Source: Nitrospiraceae bacterium (GTDB lineage: Bacteria > Nitrospirota > Nitrospiria > Nitrospirales > UBA8639). From it: a DNA stretch of 27,759 bases. The stretch lies in assembly GCA_020632595.1 (NCBI GenBank), contig JACKFF010000022.1, positions 1-27,759 of the forward strand, written 5' to 3'. A model generated the notes under the pieces. The model saw nothing but the letters and a program-made list of their open reading frames with translations, was not told where the DNA came from and did not search any database. The translations under genes were made by a program, and so were the position numbers. Of this stretch, positions 16,563 through 25,357 are shown one piece after another (within the stretch, counting starts at the first letter, position 1; every line of letters begins with the position of its first letter).

Positions 16563-17219
16563 TTATACCGGCTCAAGACACCGCGAACTGTCATTACGAG
16601 GATTATTGACGAGAGAACTCCCAGGAAAGGATTCCATTGCATTGGCTGGGTAAGATTCTAGTAGGGAATGGAATTGATCGAAATTCTTTACTGCGGGATC
16701 CAAGCACACGCCATATTGGCCAGGAGAAAGAATGACCGGCACCCGGTGGTGATAATAAAACAGGAATCAAGGGACCCTTGATGTAGGATTTCCCAATGAT
16801 CCCAAATCCCGGCAAACACAAAGGGGCGGTTTTCTGTTAAGTAAAGACCCCCAGCAAGCTGGGGGGTATCCAAGAGCAGATTTTTATGAATATAGCAAGG
16901 TTGCGTCTCTGTGCCTATTCGCTTCCACTCATAAAACCCATCCGCCAGAATGAGACAGCGTTGTTGCTGAAAGGCCTTCCGAAAAGATGGTTTTTCAGCT
17001 ACCGTTTCGGCAAGCATGAATCAGGCGATGTCAGGCGAGCTCCTTGGCCCAAGAAGGCACCGGATGAAACTGAACATTCCTTTTCCTGAGAAGTGGGATT
17101 GACACGGACGCATGCGATCAGCGGAAGGGCGATGTTGCTGGGTCCAAGGACGGCAGGATAGGAGGCCCAATGATTCCGCAAGACCGTGAAAATTTCTTTA
17201 CGGGTACATCTTCACACAT
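16563..17219 (-). pseudogene. SRAP-domain (YedK/HMCES family) pseudogene
   Basis: Intact relatives shield abasic sites in single-stranded DNA through a covalent link to Cys2. The remnant starts with ATG TGT (Met-Cys) at 17219; restoring one base in the third codon gives MCGR. The pieces, in different frames, follow SRAP order. KEIFTVLRNHWAS and SNIA (the NIAPTQ region) come first, then VPSWAKELA, then AETVAEKPSFRKAF and LADGFYEWKR (with the conserved Glu). RPFVFAGIWDHWE and CFIITT follow, then RVPVILSPGQYGVCLDPAV, and last ESFPGSSLVNNPRNDS with a TAA at 16563-16565. At least three frameshifts or small deletions are visible. One removes about 11 residues, including the conserved His before RxPVIL. 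Total span fits the normal length of about 220 residues, so the decay is recent. Confidence 0.85.
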
Positions 17220-17314
17220 CAGACGAGTCTCTTCTGGCCGGTGCGTTGCACCCCTTGAGAATCTACCATTAGAGGACCTATTGCGTGACCATGATGTGAA
17301 CATTATGTGCTCAT

Positions 17315-17740
17315 TCACCAATCATACGCATACACCAACATTCCAACCCGTTTGCCTTTTGTGGAATCGGATGCGGCGTCGGCATGAAAGAACATAATAG
17401 TCACCACCGCCGGCACATCGAAACAAAATCGCCCGTCTTGATCAGTCTGGGCGGTCTTCTCGAACCGTTGAGCCCTGAGGATCTTGAGGTTCAATGCGCC
17501 GCCGTTGGACGACTTTGACCTTAAACGCTTCCTGGGTATACGAGAGGTGACCGGGATAACAAGACATAATCGTGAACCCCCGGATGAGTTTTGACCATTA
17601 TCCAAAGCAAAAACACCTGCCCGCAAACCGGACTTCGTCCCCGCACCCGCATACGGCGCATATTCTTCGGCACAAACTCAGCTTGCCGTTTATAGACTCG
17701 AGCGCAGCCTGGCCATAGACCCAACAATAAACATGGCAAT
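17315..17740 (-). pseudogene. remnant of a carboxypeptidase-regulatory-like lipoprotein
   Basis: No intact ORF, but reading the - strand across frames gives a family-like order. First comes a lipoprotein-type leader LLLGLWPGCARVY, then YAPYAGAGT and GVFALDNGQ. SYTQEAFKVKVVQRRRIEPQ and DQDGRFCFDVPAGDYYV complete the order. The last two fit the segment in which a Ser-Tyr-[ST] turn precedes a divergent stretch and a DGRFxFxxLPxGxYYV strand, known in carboxypeptidase regulatory-like proteins. At least two or three frameshifts are needed. The assignment rests on my recognition of these segments only and could be wrong in detail. It lies between the SRAP remnant and a membrane-protein remnant. Confidence 0.45.
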
Positions 17741-17904
17741 CCATCACTTCATTGATCCATCCTCCTCAACATTCAGCACAGCCCTACCCGAACGCATCCA
17801 GATAGATCTTTCATCGGCTGACAACCCCTCAAGACTTTACAGCCGACGGTTAAGAAACGCAGGAGAAACGGAAGGTGGAGCCAGGAAGAAGAACTCGGAG
17901 TAGA

Positions 17905-18159
17905 TTACGTCCCCAAGAACTGGTAAGAACCGTACACCGACCGCCGAAAAAATAAACGTGATTTCCTTTTCGCAATTCGCTTATACAGCAACCAATAGCC
18001 GCCGATGGGCACACTGGCCAACAAGAGAGCCGAAAAGAAATGTACCACATCACCAAGCATATGGCGAATATCGGATTGGCCGGGCACCTGTATGTAAAGA
18101 CTTCCTGTGAGCAGCATCGCCACCCCACGGCAACGTATACTGACATTCATGAATATCAT
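17905..18159 (-). pseudogene. short membrane-protein ORF, probable remnant
   Basis: An open frame of 84 codons with a real-looking membrane segment. GVAMLLTGSLYIQVPG comes first, then HMLGDVVHFFSALLLASVPI and GGYWLLYKRIAKRKS, followed by an odd basic tail. I do not recognise a family. It could be an intact small two-helix membrane protein, but the decayed surroundings make a fragment more likely. No clear ribosome site before the ATG at 18159 or the in-frame ATG at 18150. Confidence 0.35.
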
Positions 18160-18198
18160 CTCTGGTAGAGGAGGAGAACCGCCCGGCGGAGAGGGAAC

Positions 18199-18860
18199 TC
18201 AGATGATAGTCCACCAAGCATGCAGACTGAGGGGATCAGCTCGACTTTCCGATGAGCCGCAGTCACCACAAGTCAGGGGATACGCTCGCAGCCTATCCAG
18301 CAAATAACTCACTTCAATATTCGCATACCGGTCGTAGCGTTGACGTCCGTCCGTGACAAACAACGCGTCGGCCTCATCAAACAACAAAATCGACTTTTCG
18401 CCTCCCCAGCCGTCGTAAGAAGCTTCGCGGATTTTTCCGTTTCGCCAATATAAGGACTCGACCTAGCTCAGATCTATGCGATAATCGCAAACCCGAGCTC
18501 ACGGACACAATATCCGCCGCCATCCGTTTCCCAGACCATAGGACCAGAAGAAGCACCGCCAACCTGCCATGAGGCAATCCTTGTTTTCATTGTTGCAGGC
18601 ACCATGAATCCCGTCCGGAATCCCGAGCCAGCAGCTTTCGCGATAGTCAATCGCACTGGACAAACGCAGACCAGCTCCCACTCCTGGAGGTTCAAGAAAA
18701 TGGCGTTTTCGTGGGCAAGCATCGATGGTCCATCGCAAAATCCACCGTTCTTTCTTAAAGGCTGATCTTGATTCTGGAAAAAATCCGTACTGAGCGCGTT
18801 GAATTGTACAACAGAGACCGTCGTTTAGAAAGTAAGTGCAGCAATTTTTCAGCAACGGCC
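18199..18860 (-). pseudogene. AAA+ ATPase pseudogene
   Basis: The clearest piece is ILLFDEADALFVTDGRQRYD (Walker B, FDEAD) followed by RYANIEVSYLLDRL, a combination typical of classic AAA+ ATPases with a DRYANIE segment. Upstream in another frame is GKRMAADIVS, matching the Walker A end GKTMAAEI, with LGRV and KNPRSF corresponding to the sensor-side helix. Further upstream an N-terminal part can be traced (LAHENAIFLNLQEWE). At least three frameshifts separate these parts, and the sensor and arginine-finger region after RAYPLT is missing or scrambled. Related ATPases occur in several settings, including extracellular contractile injection loci; no other such gene is seen here, so I do not assign a system. 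Confidence 0.7.
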
Positions 18861-18960
18861 ATCGATTACGAGGTCAAGTCCAACATCTCCATGAAAGAGT
18901 GGGCTTCCCCGATTCATACAGCACCTATTCATTATTTTCGTTACACTGGAAGGATCCGCA

Positions 18961-19667
18961 ACACCCATAGTGAAGACGTACGGGCTCCCTCTTTCGAGGG
19001 GGATACACACTTCCGTTGAATTCTATAACGGGGTCGCAAATCGATGTACAGTACGCGCGAGGGTACAGCACACGCCTTCAAGGAGTTTCATTTTGCATGC
19101 GGTGATGAAATTCATGAAATAGGACCTCTATAATGATGAAAAACCTCCTTCACCCCCAACGGGAGGATTACCCATCAACTCGTGGCCGCCTTTGGCACGA
19201 CAACCGCCGAAGAGGGCGCCAGACATCACAGAAACATTTACGGCCCCAAATGGCCAACGTCCCCTGATTGCCAGCGACCAACCGGCCAAAGGGACGGATG
19301 AGACACAGGATGAGAATACCTTCACCAACCACCCACAGCTTAGACACCGGACCCTGGCACCAACGTGCCGGTGGCAACGATCAACGACCGACAGGTCGCC
19401 ACCTTCTACGTCTAAAAACCTTAAATCCCCACAAGCCTGACTCCCAAACCTCGTACTCTTGCTTCAGCGTGCAGACACCGACAAGCCTTCTTCTGAGAGG
19501 GGGCAACCATGAGCGCGGTCAGAACGTCAGAGGAAATCCATAACACCATGAAACTCCCCTGATAATTTTATTGGTACTCGGAAATGCTGAGGAAGTTCCG
19601 ACAGCTCCCCGCACAGAGGGGAGAAAAACTATGAAAACTCGGCAGCCGTCCATCAAAACACCAATAA
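18961..19667. other. region without recognisable genes
   Basis: About 700 nt. Short frames exist on both strands, but none shows a family motif, ribosome site or sustained coding look. Stops are spread over all frames. It probably holds heavily eroded coding DNA; I see no repeat, hairpin terminator or insertion-sequence end. Confidence 0.5.
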
Positions 19668-19865
19668 CCTTTCAAGCATATCCATGACCGATATCCCAAC
19701 TGCCGGCGGGACGTTGAAGATTTTGGCAACAAACGGGCCGCAATGAAACGAGTCATGGAGCAATACGCCAAAGCGTCTGGCCGGAAAGTAAAAATACTCG
19801 ACCATGTGAACCGAATGGCAAAGATGCGAAACCAACTCCAGCAGAAGACATCTATGACTGCGTAA
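19668..19865 (+). pseudogene. short coding remnant of unknown family
   Basis: A + strand frame without a start that reads like real protein: KHIHDRYPNCRRDVEDFGNK, then AAMKRVMEQYAKASGRKVKI, then LDHVNRMAKMRNQLQQ, ending TAA at 19863-19865. The charged, helix-rich composition contrasts with its surroundings. The opposite strand also has a long open frame (19568-20083) but with Cys/Ser/Arg-rich, unstructured content, so I take that as the shadow. A fragment of a helical protein is the best description; no function is assigned. Confidence 0.35.
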
Positions 19866-20235
19866 AGGACCAAAAACCAGGACGTCAAAGATCCATACAA
19901 CACCGATCGAAAACTCATGGGAAGGCGTGCCTCCCCGTTCACAGCACCGGCAGGTGCCTGGGCTCCCGCAACCAGGCAATGGGGATACGACAACCGATGC
20001 GAATTCTTCTCCATATCAGAATTCCCCCGACTCAGACTCACCCTCATCCGGAGGAATCGAAAGCATACCGCCCCGGCATCCAACGCGATTCACCATCTGA
20101 ATCTTCCGGTCCCGGATGAGGAAAGCACTAATAGCAATACAGGCCCCGGCCCCTGATCCCTTCCCCGAGCTCCTCATGATAATTTCGGAGGGAAAGAGTG
20201 AAGAGGGGCTCACCAGCCAGACAACCAGCTTATCA
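19866..20235. other. region without recognisable genes
   Basis: About 370 nt before the FHA-PrsW remnant. Frames on both strands are Pro/Ser-rich or Arg-rich without motifs. It may include an eroded linker or upstream part of the FHA gene. Confidence 0.4.
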
Positions 20236-21557
20236 ATGACGGAGACCGAACCGATGGACATCCCCACAACGTTTCTACTCTGCATCACCGGTCCCGACCG
20301 CGGCAAGCGGTTGGCGATATCAACGGAGATCATACTAGGGCGATCGACTCTTGCCAGATTCTCAGCGACGACCGGGAAGTGGCAGACTGCCATGTGGCCT
20401 TTCGGTGGAACCAACAATTTCCCACGATTTCGCGCCATTGTTGACGCTCCCATTTTCGTGGATGGACATCGGGCCACAGAGAGGGCGATAGCAGTCAACC
20501 AACAACTTCGGATCGGACGGTATTTGGCAACTGGGTGGCGATTTGTCGCCAGGCTTATACCAGGTTAGCTCGATCACATCGGCGGACCAAATCAGTTCGG
20601 TGGCCGGCTTGGAACGTGTCAAAGGCTTCAACTTTTGGAATGTTCTCGGAGGTCATTCGAAACGCAGGGACGAGGGTTGATTGCTTTCACGTGGGCACGC
20701 CCAGCCACGACGCCAGCCATCTGAGAATCAACACCTCCTGGCCGAAACCTGGGCCTTCTTCAAGGTGTTCATGGTCTCTCTCCTCTGATCACCACCTCGG
20801 GTTTGTGTTTGCGCTGAATACTTCGGCAACTATAAACTCGTGCCCGGACTCATTGTCACCGGGTCATTCGCCCAGTTCCCATGTCCCTGCTCATCTTCTT
20901 TTCGAAGTGAACGTGCCTCAACGGAACATTTCGTTCATACCAGGTCCTCAAATTGGTATTTCTCGGCGGTATCCTCTCTCTTATCCCTCTCCTTATTTTT
21001 ATTCGAACTACCGGCTTATCCGGCTGGCTGGCGCCGCCAGCCTGGGGAATTATCGAAGAAATCAGCCAAAGCCCGGTGCATTGTTATTGATGATCAATAG
21101 ACTGCAGTACCGCTGGACGCTGGGCAGTATGCTCTTTGGAGCTGCGGTCGGAACTGGATTCGCTGCCTTTGAATCAGCAGGCTACGCACTGGAACAACTC
21201 CTGGCGTCCGGCGGAGGTGCCATGCTGGATAACATTACCTATCGGGGATTTTTGAGTATGGTCGGCGGGCATGTGCTCTGGACATCCATGGTGGGAGCGG
21301 CCATATGGCGAATCAGAGGAGATCAGGATTTTCATTTCGGCATGGTCAAGGATTCACGGTTTCTGAGAGTCCTTGGGATTGCCATGGCCCTACACATGGT
21401 GTGGAACATGCCGTTCCATCTGCCGCTCTACATGAAAGAACTGACGTTAGGGTTTGTGGCCTGGGTCGTAATCTTGGGGTTGATTCAGGAAGGTCTCAAC
21501 CAAATCCACCAAGCCCAACAGGAATTCCTCGCCTCAAAACCTCCAGCCTCTTCCTGA
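20236..21557 (+). pseudogene. FHA-domain / PrsW-type intramembrane protease pseudogene
   Basis: Combining frames gives an FHA-like N-terminal domain: TTFLLCITGPDRGKRLAIST, EIILGRS, then PIFVDGHRATERAI and QQLRIGR. It is followed in the next frame by IWQLGGDLSPGLYQV. A PrsW-type membrane domain comes next, with FFKVFMVSLL, GNYKLVPGLIVTGSFA, LLIFFFEVNVP and GGILSLIPLLIF. GIIEE is the first metal motif. A frameshift just after it removes the expected lysine of EExxK. The last 160 residues read in one frame: LLLMINRLQYRWTLGS, FESAGYA (ExxxYA-type), GGHVLWTS (first HxxW-type His) and LHMVWNMPFH (second His). At least four or five frameshifts occur between 20520 and 21090. PrsW proteases cut membrane proteins such as anti-sigma factors. 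The combined 340-codon ORF at 20535 is mostly out of frame and not a real protein. Confidence 0.78.
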
Positions 21558-21679
21558 CATTCTCCACCGGATTCACATTTGCAATGAAAGCCATCAACAG
21601 CAGCCAAGAACCATCAAGAATCGTAGCGTGGCACGTCATGACCATCGTGGCTCATCTCACATAAGACACGCCTCCAACG

Positions 21680-22307
21680 ATGCTTCCAACCGATACGCGC
21701 ACTTCTGGCTTTCAGCCTGAACGGTTTTCGTTATTCGCAGGCGATCTCGTTAACCGCCTCTTTGGCGCCATAGGCCTTCCGGATACCGAAACGTTGACCT
21801 TAATCGGACGAAGCCTGGTGTTGATCAGCGTGACCTGGGGAGCTCTGGCTATCCTCGCTACGGCAAGCCAGGTTCACACCGGACCGGCAGGAGAAATTTT
21901 CTTCAAGGATTTCGCCACCTATCGGACTCATCATCAGAGCCCCCTTGTTATTCACGGCGCCTCTTCTCATGTTTACCAAACAGCTCTACCACGCCAAGTG
22001 GAACGCCATGGAGCAATACCATGAAAGAGCGACCGAACGGGCTAAAATCTTTGAGGAGAAATGGCTCTATGCCTGTAATACGTGAAAAATGAATGTGATG
22101 GGCGGGAGTGATCTGCTCGGGATGAAAAACCTGAGCGAGGGCTATGACCCCATCAGTACCATGCGGGTGGTCCCGTTCGACATGCGGTCGTTCCTCGAAC
22201 TCATGGGGCAAACCCTTGGCTCGTTGCTTCCACTTCTACCGTATCTGAGCCTTCCTGAGCCTATCCAAACAATCCTTGAAAGCATCCTGCAACTCACCCG
22301 GCATTGA
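21680..22307 (+). pseudogene. multi-pass membrane protein pseudogene with internal deletion
   Basis: The N-terminal piece (21680 on) reads FAGDLVNRLFGAIGLPDTET and LVLISVTWGALAILATA, then FFKDFATY, a start I associate with a family of large bacterial membrane proteins. A different frame then gives PLLMFTKQLYHAKWNAMEQY and RATERAKIFEEKW, a stop at 22083-22085, and the C-terminal part DLLGMKNLSEGYDPISTMR, VVPFDMRSFLELM, GSLLPLLPYLSL. The central membrane domain between about 21930 and 21960 seems to be missing, replaced by a frameshift junction. Function of the family is not known to me. It lies 120 nt after the PrsW remnant on the same strand. Confidence 0.6.
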
Positions 22308-22763
22308 TGTCACCCAGTGCCTGGTTGTGAGAGCAGACGTTCTTGGCCAACCATTCAATCAGGTGAATGGATAGTATGCCATGAAACGCATCAGATCTTA
22401 GGCTGCACCTTGGAACGTGACCACCAGCAATCGCCGAAAACCACATTTCATGCTTGCTGGTTAACCAACCTCGAGCCACCTGACGGCGGGATGGAGGGGA
22501 CCATACAGGAGTGAAAAGGTCCCCTCCATTGTTGAGAGGGTATGAGATCGCCTTCAACCCAGGGATCGGGCTCACCCGCCGGAGAGGATGTTCCTAGCAT
22601 CCCTCCTAGATACCAGCCATCCTCTCACTTCGTTAATGTTTCGTGAGCTTCCTCCAGTGAGCATAGTCAACGTGTCGGAATGCCTACATGCGGCACGTCA
22701 AATTGTTCAGCCTGCCGAATTGATACGACACATATCCATGAGCAACTGCGCCCGTGAACATGG
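22308..22763. other. region without recognisable genes
   Basis: About 456 nt. A 93-codon frame on the - strand and a 65-codon frame on the + strand overlap each other without motifs, ribosome sites or signal peptides. I see no terminator hairpin with a T-run for the gene ending at 22764. Confidence 0.45.
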
Positions 22764-23819
22764 TCATGGTTGAATCACCTGAATAAGTTCTTCGCGTTTC
22801 CCGGTGTCCAGATCAATCACCAAAATATTTCCGATACCCGGAGCATAGAACTTTTTCTCCACATGCCCAGGATCAATAGGAAGGAAATCATGGGTGACCA
22901 CACAACGGTCCGCACAATCAGCCGCCGGAGCACGTTCCTGAGTTTCGGTCGTGGCGATCACTGTAGCCATATCCTCAGCCTCGCCGAGAGCGAACTCCTG
23001 ACGGTAGATATCCCCGACTTCGGGATTGGCCTTCATGATGATTCCCGGTTTGGCGCCATCGACTCCTCCGGTCCACGATCCGTCGAGATTTGACAGTTCC
23101 CCGTTCTCGAAATTTTTGGCGATTTCACCGAAATACCACACATTGCCGAAGATGTCCTGAGCATACCAATCAATCGTGTCTTCAATCGTTTCTCCATGCT
23201 CTTCCACGACATCCCGAATAACGGTACATGTCACCCCGAGAATTTCTTTGGTCTCCTCTGTGACCGTCACCGTGATCGTTTCATCCCCGGCTTGCAGCAC
23301 TCGGACCAGTCCTGGAACGAGTGGGAAATACGGATTCGGGGTTGCCGCAGCAGCGGCCGGGCTTAAGAACTCAGCGGGATTGATTTCAGGGTCATAGGGT
23401 CCCTCGCCGAGCGCCGTACAAATCTCAAGTCTGGACTTCTTTTGTTGATGACAGAGAGTTCGGGCTTCGCGATGCTCATGTTGGGCATCCCGCAGACATT
23501 CACGAAGATTCCCCTCATGACTGTCGTTGAGACATTTGCCATAGGCGATCCAGAAGTTGTCTTTGGCATCGTGCCGGCACGCCCGTAATGCAGCTTGGGC
23601 GGTGCCGGAACAGGTCCTCCTGTCATGATGACCACCGAGGGTTTCGTCCTCTTCGTCATCGTCCCGATCGAATGCCCACACAACCGTTCCCGATGGCACG
23701 AGCATCACAATCGTCAACATAAGTAACACCGACAAGAACAGAAACGGCTTCAATCGCTCAAAAGTCCGACAGAATCGGAGCTGGAACCCGCCCGTACCAG
23801 GATAAGACAGCTTGGTCAT
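22764..23819 (-). CDS. secreted Cys-containing protein of unknown function
   Basis: 351 residues from the ATG at 23819, chosen because AGGAGA stands 5 nt upstream; the in-frame ATG at 23855 would add 12 residues that overlap an inverted repeat. A basic N-region precedes a hydrophobic helix (about 24-47), with possible signal cleavage after VVWA. An acidic Asp/Glu stretch (DRDDDEEDE) follows, then a helical Cys-rich part (about 70-135) with spaced Cys residues: TCSGT, ACRHD, GKCLN, ECLRD, TLCHQ, EICTA. The C-terminal domain (about 150-351) has TVTEETKEILGVTCTVIRD, IDWYAQDIFGNVWYFGE, GSWTGGVDGAKPGIIMKA and VGDIYRQEFALGEAED, which I recognise as a recurring bacterial secreted domain without a known activity. 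It is immediately downstream (125-nt gap) of the two-component genes on the same strand, so it may be regulated by them. Confidence 0.8.
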   Translation of the reverse strand: MTKLSYPGTGGFQLRFCRTFERLKPFLFLSVLLMLTIVMLVPSGTVVWAFDRDDDEEDETLGGHHDRRTCSGTAQAALRACRHDAKDNFWIAYGKCLNDSHEGNLRECLRDAQHEHREARTLCHQQKKSRLEICTALGEGPYDPEINPAEFLSPAAAAATPNPYFPLVPGLVRVLQAGDETITVTVTEETKEILGVTCTVIRDVVEEHGETIEDTIDWYAQDIFGNVWYFGEIAKNFENGELSNLDGSWTGGVDGAKPGIIMKANPEVGDIYRQEFALGEAEDMATVIATTETQERAPAADCADRCVVTHDFLPIDPGHVEKKFYAPGIGNILVIDLDTGKREELIQVIQP

Positions 23820-23823
23820 AACG

Positions 23824-23829
23824 TCTCCT
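23824..23829 (-). promoter_or_regulatory. ribosome-binding site of the secreted protein gene
   Basis: AGGAGA on the - strand, about 4-5 nt before the ATG at 23819. It decides this start over the in-frame ATG at 23855. Confidence 0.6.
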
Positions 23830-23847
23830 CTCTGAAATTGTGAAATG

Positions 23848-23869
23848 TTGAACATGCATCATGTTTCAA
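23848..23869. promoter_or_regulatory. inverted repeat upstream of the secreted protein gene
   Basis: Arms TTGAACATG (23848-23856) and CATGTTTCAA (23860-23869) are complementary except for one extra base, around the loop CAT. It lies 30-50 nt upstream of the gene start, so a regulator site or a short leader hairpin is possible. No T-run follows on either strand, so a terminator is unlikely. Confidence 0.35.
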
Positions 23870-23944
23870 ACAGACGCTACCAACCCATTCTCACCGGAAA
23901 CTGGTCGGACTATTTCAATTTGATAATGTTGGACAGAAGGAGAG

Positions 23945-25357
23945 CTAGACGGAGGGAAGAACTTCAGGACAGGGGAGCACGACAAAAAACGTACTGCCTT
24001 TTTGGACTTCACTGGAGACCTGAATGTCTCCACCATGTGAACGGGCGACGGTTTGGGCAAAACATAATCCCAATCCAAATCCATTCATCGGGGAACGACT
24101 ATGGTCACAGCGAAAAAACCGGTCAAAAATGCGCTGCAAATCACCCGAAGGAATGCCAATCCCGGTGTCCGAAATCGTTAAGCGACACTCATGGGTGAGC
24201 CGGGTCAGCGACACACTCACCCGGCCTCCGGCGGGCGTGTATTTCATGGCATTGTCCAGCAGGTTGGCCGCCATCCGTTGGAGATGGGCTGTATGGCCAC
24301 GGACATAACAATCCGGAGCGACCGCCACATCCAGCATCACATGCTTCTGCTCAGCGACCGCTTCAAATAATTCGCATAAATCGTTGATCAAGGCAGACAA
24401 GTTGACCGATTCCCTTCCTTCAGGGTGTACGCCGGACTCCATTTCGGCCATATCCAAGGTAGTATTAATCAAGTGGATCAACCGGTCGCACTCCTTGACG
24501 GTTTCGGCTGCGGCTGCCTTTTCCTGCTCCTTGGCCGGATAGTCAGACAGAATGCCTTCAGCTGACGCGCGAATGCGGGCCAAGGGACTCCGCAGATCGT
24601 GAGCAATGTTGTCCGTCATTTCGCGCATCCCCTGGATGAGGCCACGAATCCTCCCGGCCATCGCATTGAAGGTTTCCATCAGCGTTTGAATTTCTTTTTC
24701 TCTGGCATCGACCCGGACTTGTCGGCCTAGATCGCCACGCTCAATATCCCTCGCTGCGCGGCTCACTGCTTCAATCCCACTGACCGCTTTTCTGGCAATC
24801 AGCCAACCGATTCCTGCCGAAAGAGGGACACCGAAGAAGACCATTCCGGCAAACACTTTGAGCAGCATGTCCATGATCACGGCCTTCTGCTCCAGGGTTT
24901 CCCCAGCCTGGAATACCAGTCCAGGCCCGATTTGTCCAACAATCATCCTGGCAGGAACGTCGTGCTGAGACAATTCGAGGGTTCGTAGAAAAGGACCGGA
25001 AAAGGAACGGTTCTGGTGCATAACCTCCTGGGTGATCGACGGAAGATCCTCCCAAGCGGACAGATCGGAACTAAACAGACTATGTCCCTCCGCATCAAGC
25101 AACCGTAGAAATATTTTCGACTCGTCGCTGGCTTCGCTTTCTCTGGACAATTCCGCCACGACCTTATCCAACCCACGTTCCCGTAACAATTCTTGAAACT
25201 CCGCCACATCTTCCCTGAGATCTTCGTTCATCCGTCGATCCAGCAGATTATCCATATAGAGGTACAGCCCCAGCAAGGCGCACGCAAGACATAGCAAGAA
25301 GGCGGAGACATACCAGAACGTCAACCGAAACGTCAGCGTGTTGGGCAAGCTAAGCAT
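23945..25357 (-). CDS. sensor histidine kinase (two TM, HAMP, HisKA, HATPase_c)
   Basis: Inner-membrane sensor of 470 residues. TM1 is at about 13-34 and TM2 at about 164-187; between them lies a periplasmic sensor region of about 125 residues with no obvious metal-binding cluster. HAMP follows (about 188-241), then the H-box DNIAHDLRSPLARIR with phospho-acceptor His253, the N-box ANLLDN at 364-369, G1 DTGIGI at 397-402, an F-box IFDRFFR and G2 GFGLGL at 426-431, so the catalytic domain is complete. The layout is that of OmpR-partner kinases such as CusS or QseC, but the signal is unknown. The start overlaps the response-regulator stop by 8 nt, as is usual for such pairs. Family call is firm, signal unknown. 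Confidence 0.95.
   Translation of the reverse strand: MLSLPNTLTFRLTFWYVSAFLLCLACALLGLYLYMDNLLDRRMNEDLREDVAEFQELLRERGLDKVVAELSRESEASDESKIFLRLLDAEGHSLFSSDLSAWEDLPSITQEVMHQNRSFSGPFLRTLELSQHDVPARMIVGQIGPGLVFQAGETLEQKAVIMDMLLKVFAGMVFFGVPLSAGIGWLIARKAVSGIEAVSRAARDIERGDLGRQVRVDAREKEIQTLMETFNAMAGRIRGLIQGMREMTDNIAHDLRSPLARIRASAEGILSDYPAKEQEKAAAAETVKECDRLIHLINTTLDMAEMESGVHPEGRESVNLSALINDLCELFEAVAEQKHVMLDVAVAPDCYVRGHTAHLQRMAANLLDNAMKYTPAGGRVSVSLTRLTHECRLTISDTGIGIPSGDLQRIFDRFFRCDHSRSPMNGFGLGLCFAQTVARSHGGDIQVSSEVQKGSTFFVVLPCPEVLPSV

Noticed and set aside
16387..16653. 88-residue + strand protein after the AT-rich inverted repeat
   Set aside because: Its C-terminal part is antisense to the conserved SRAP end, and there is no ribosome site or domain.
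19568..20083. 171-residue - strand protein
   Set aside because: Cys/Ser/Arg-rich without motifs and antisense to a better + strand coding fragment.
20535..21557. Intact 340-residue protein
   Set aside because: Only its last ~160 residues are in the PrsW frame; the first half is out-of-frame reading of the FHA-PrsW remnant.
16563..22763. Extracellular contractile injection system
   Set aside because: Only an AAA ATPase remnant hints at it; no sheath, tube, spike or baseplate remnant was recognised.
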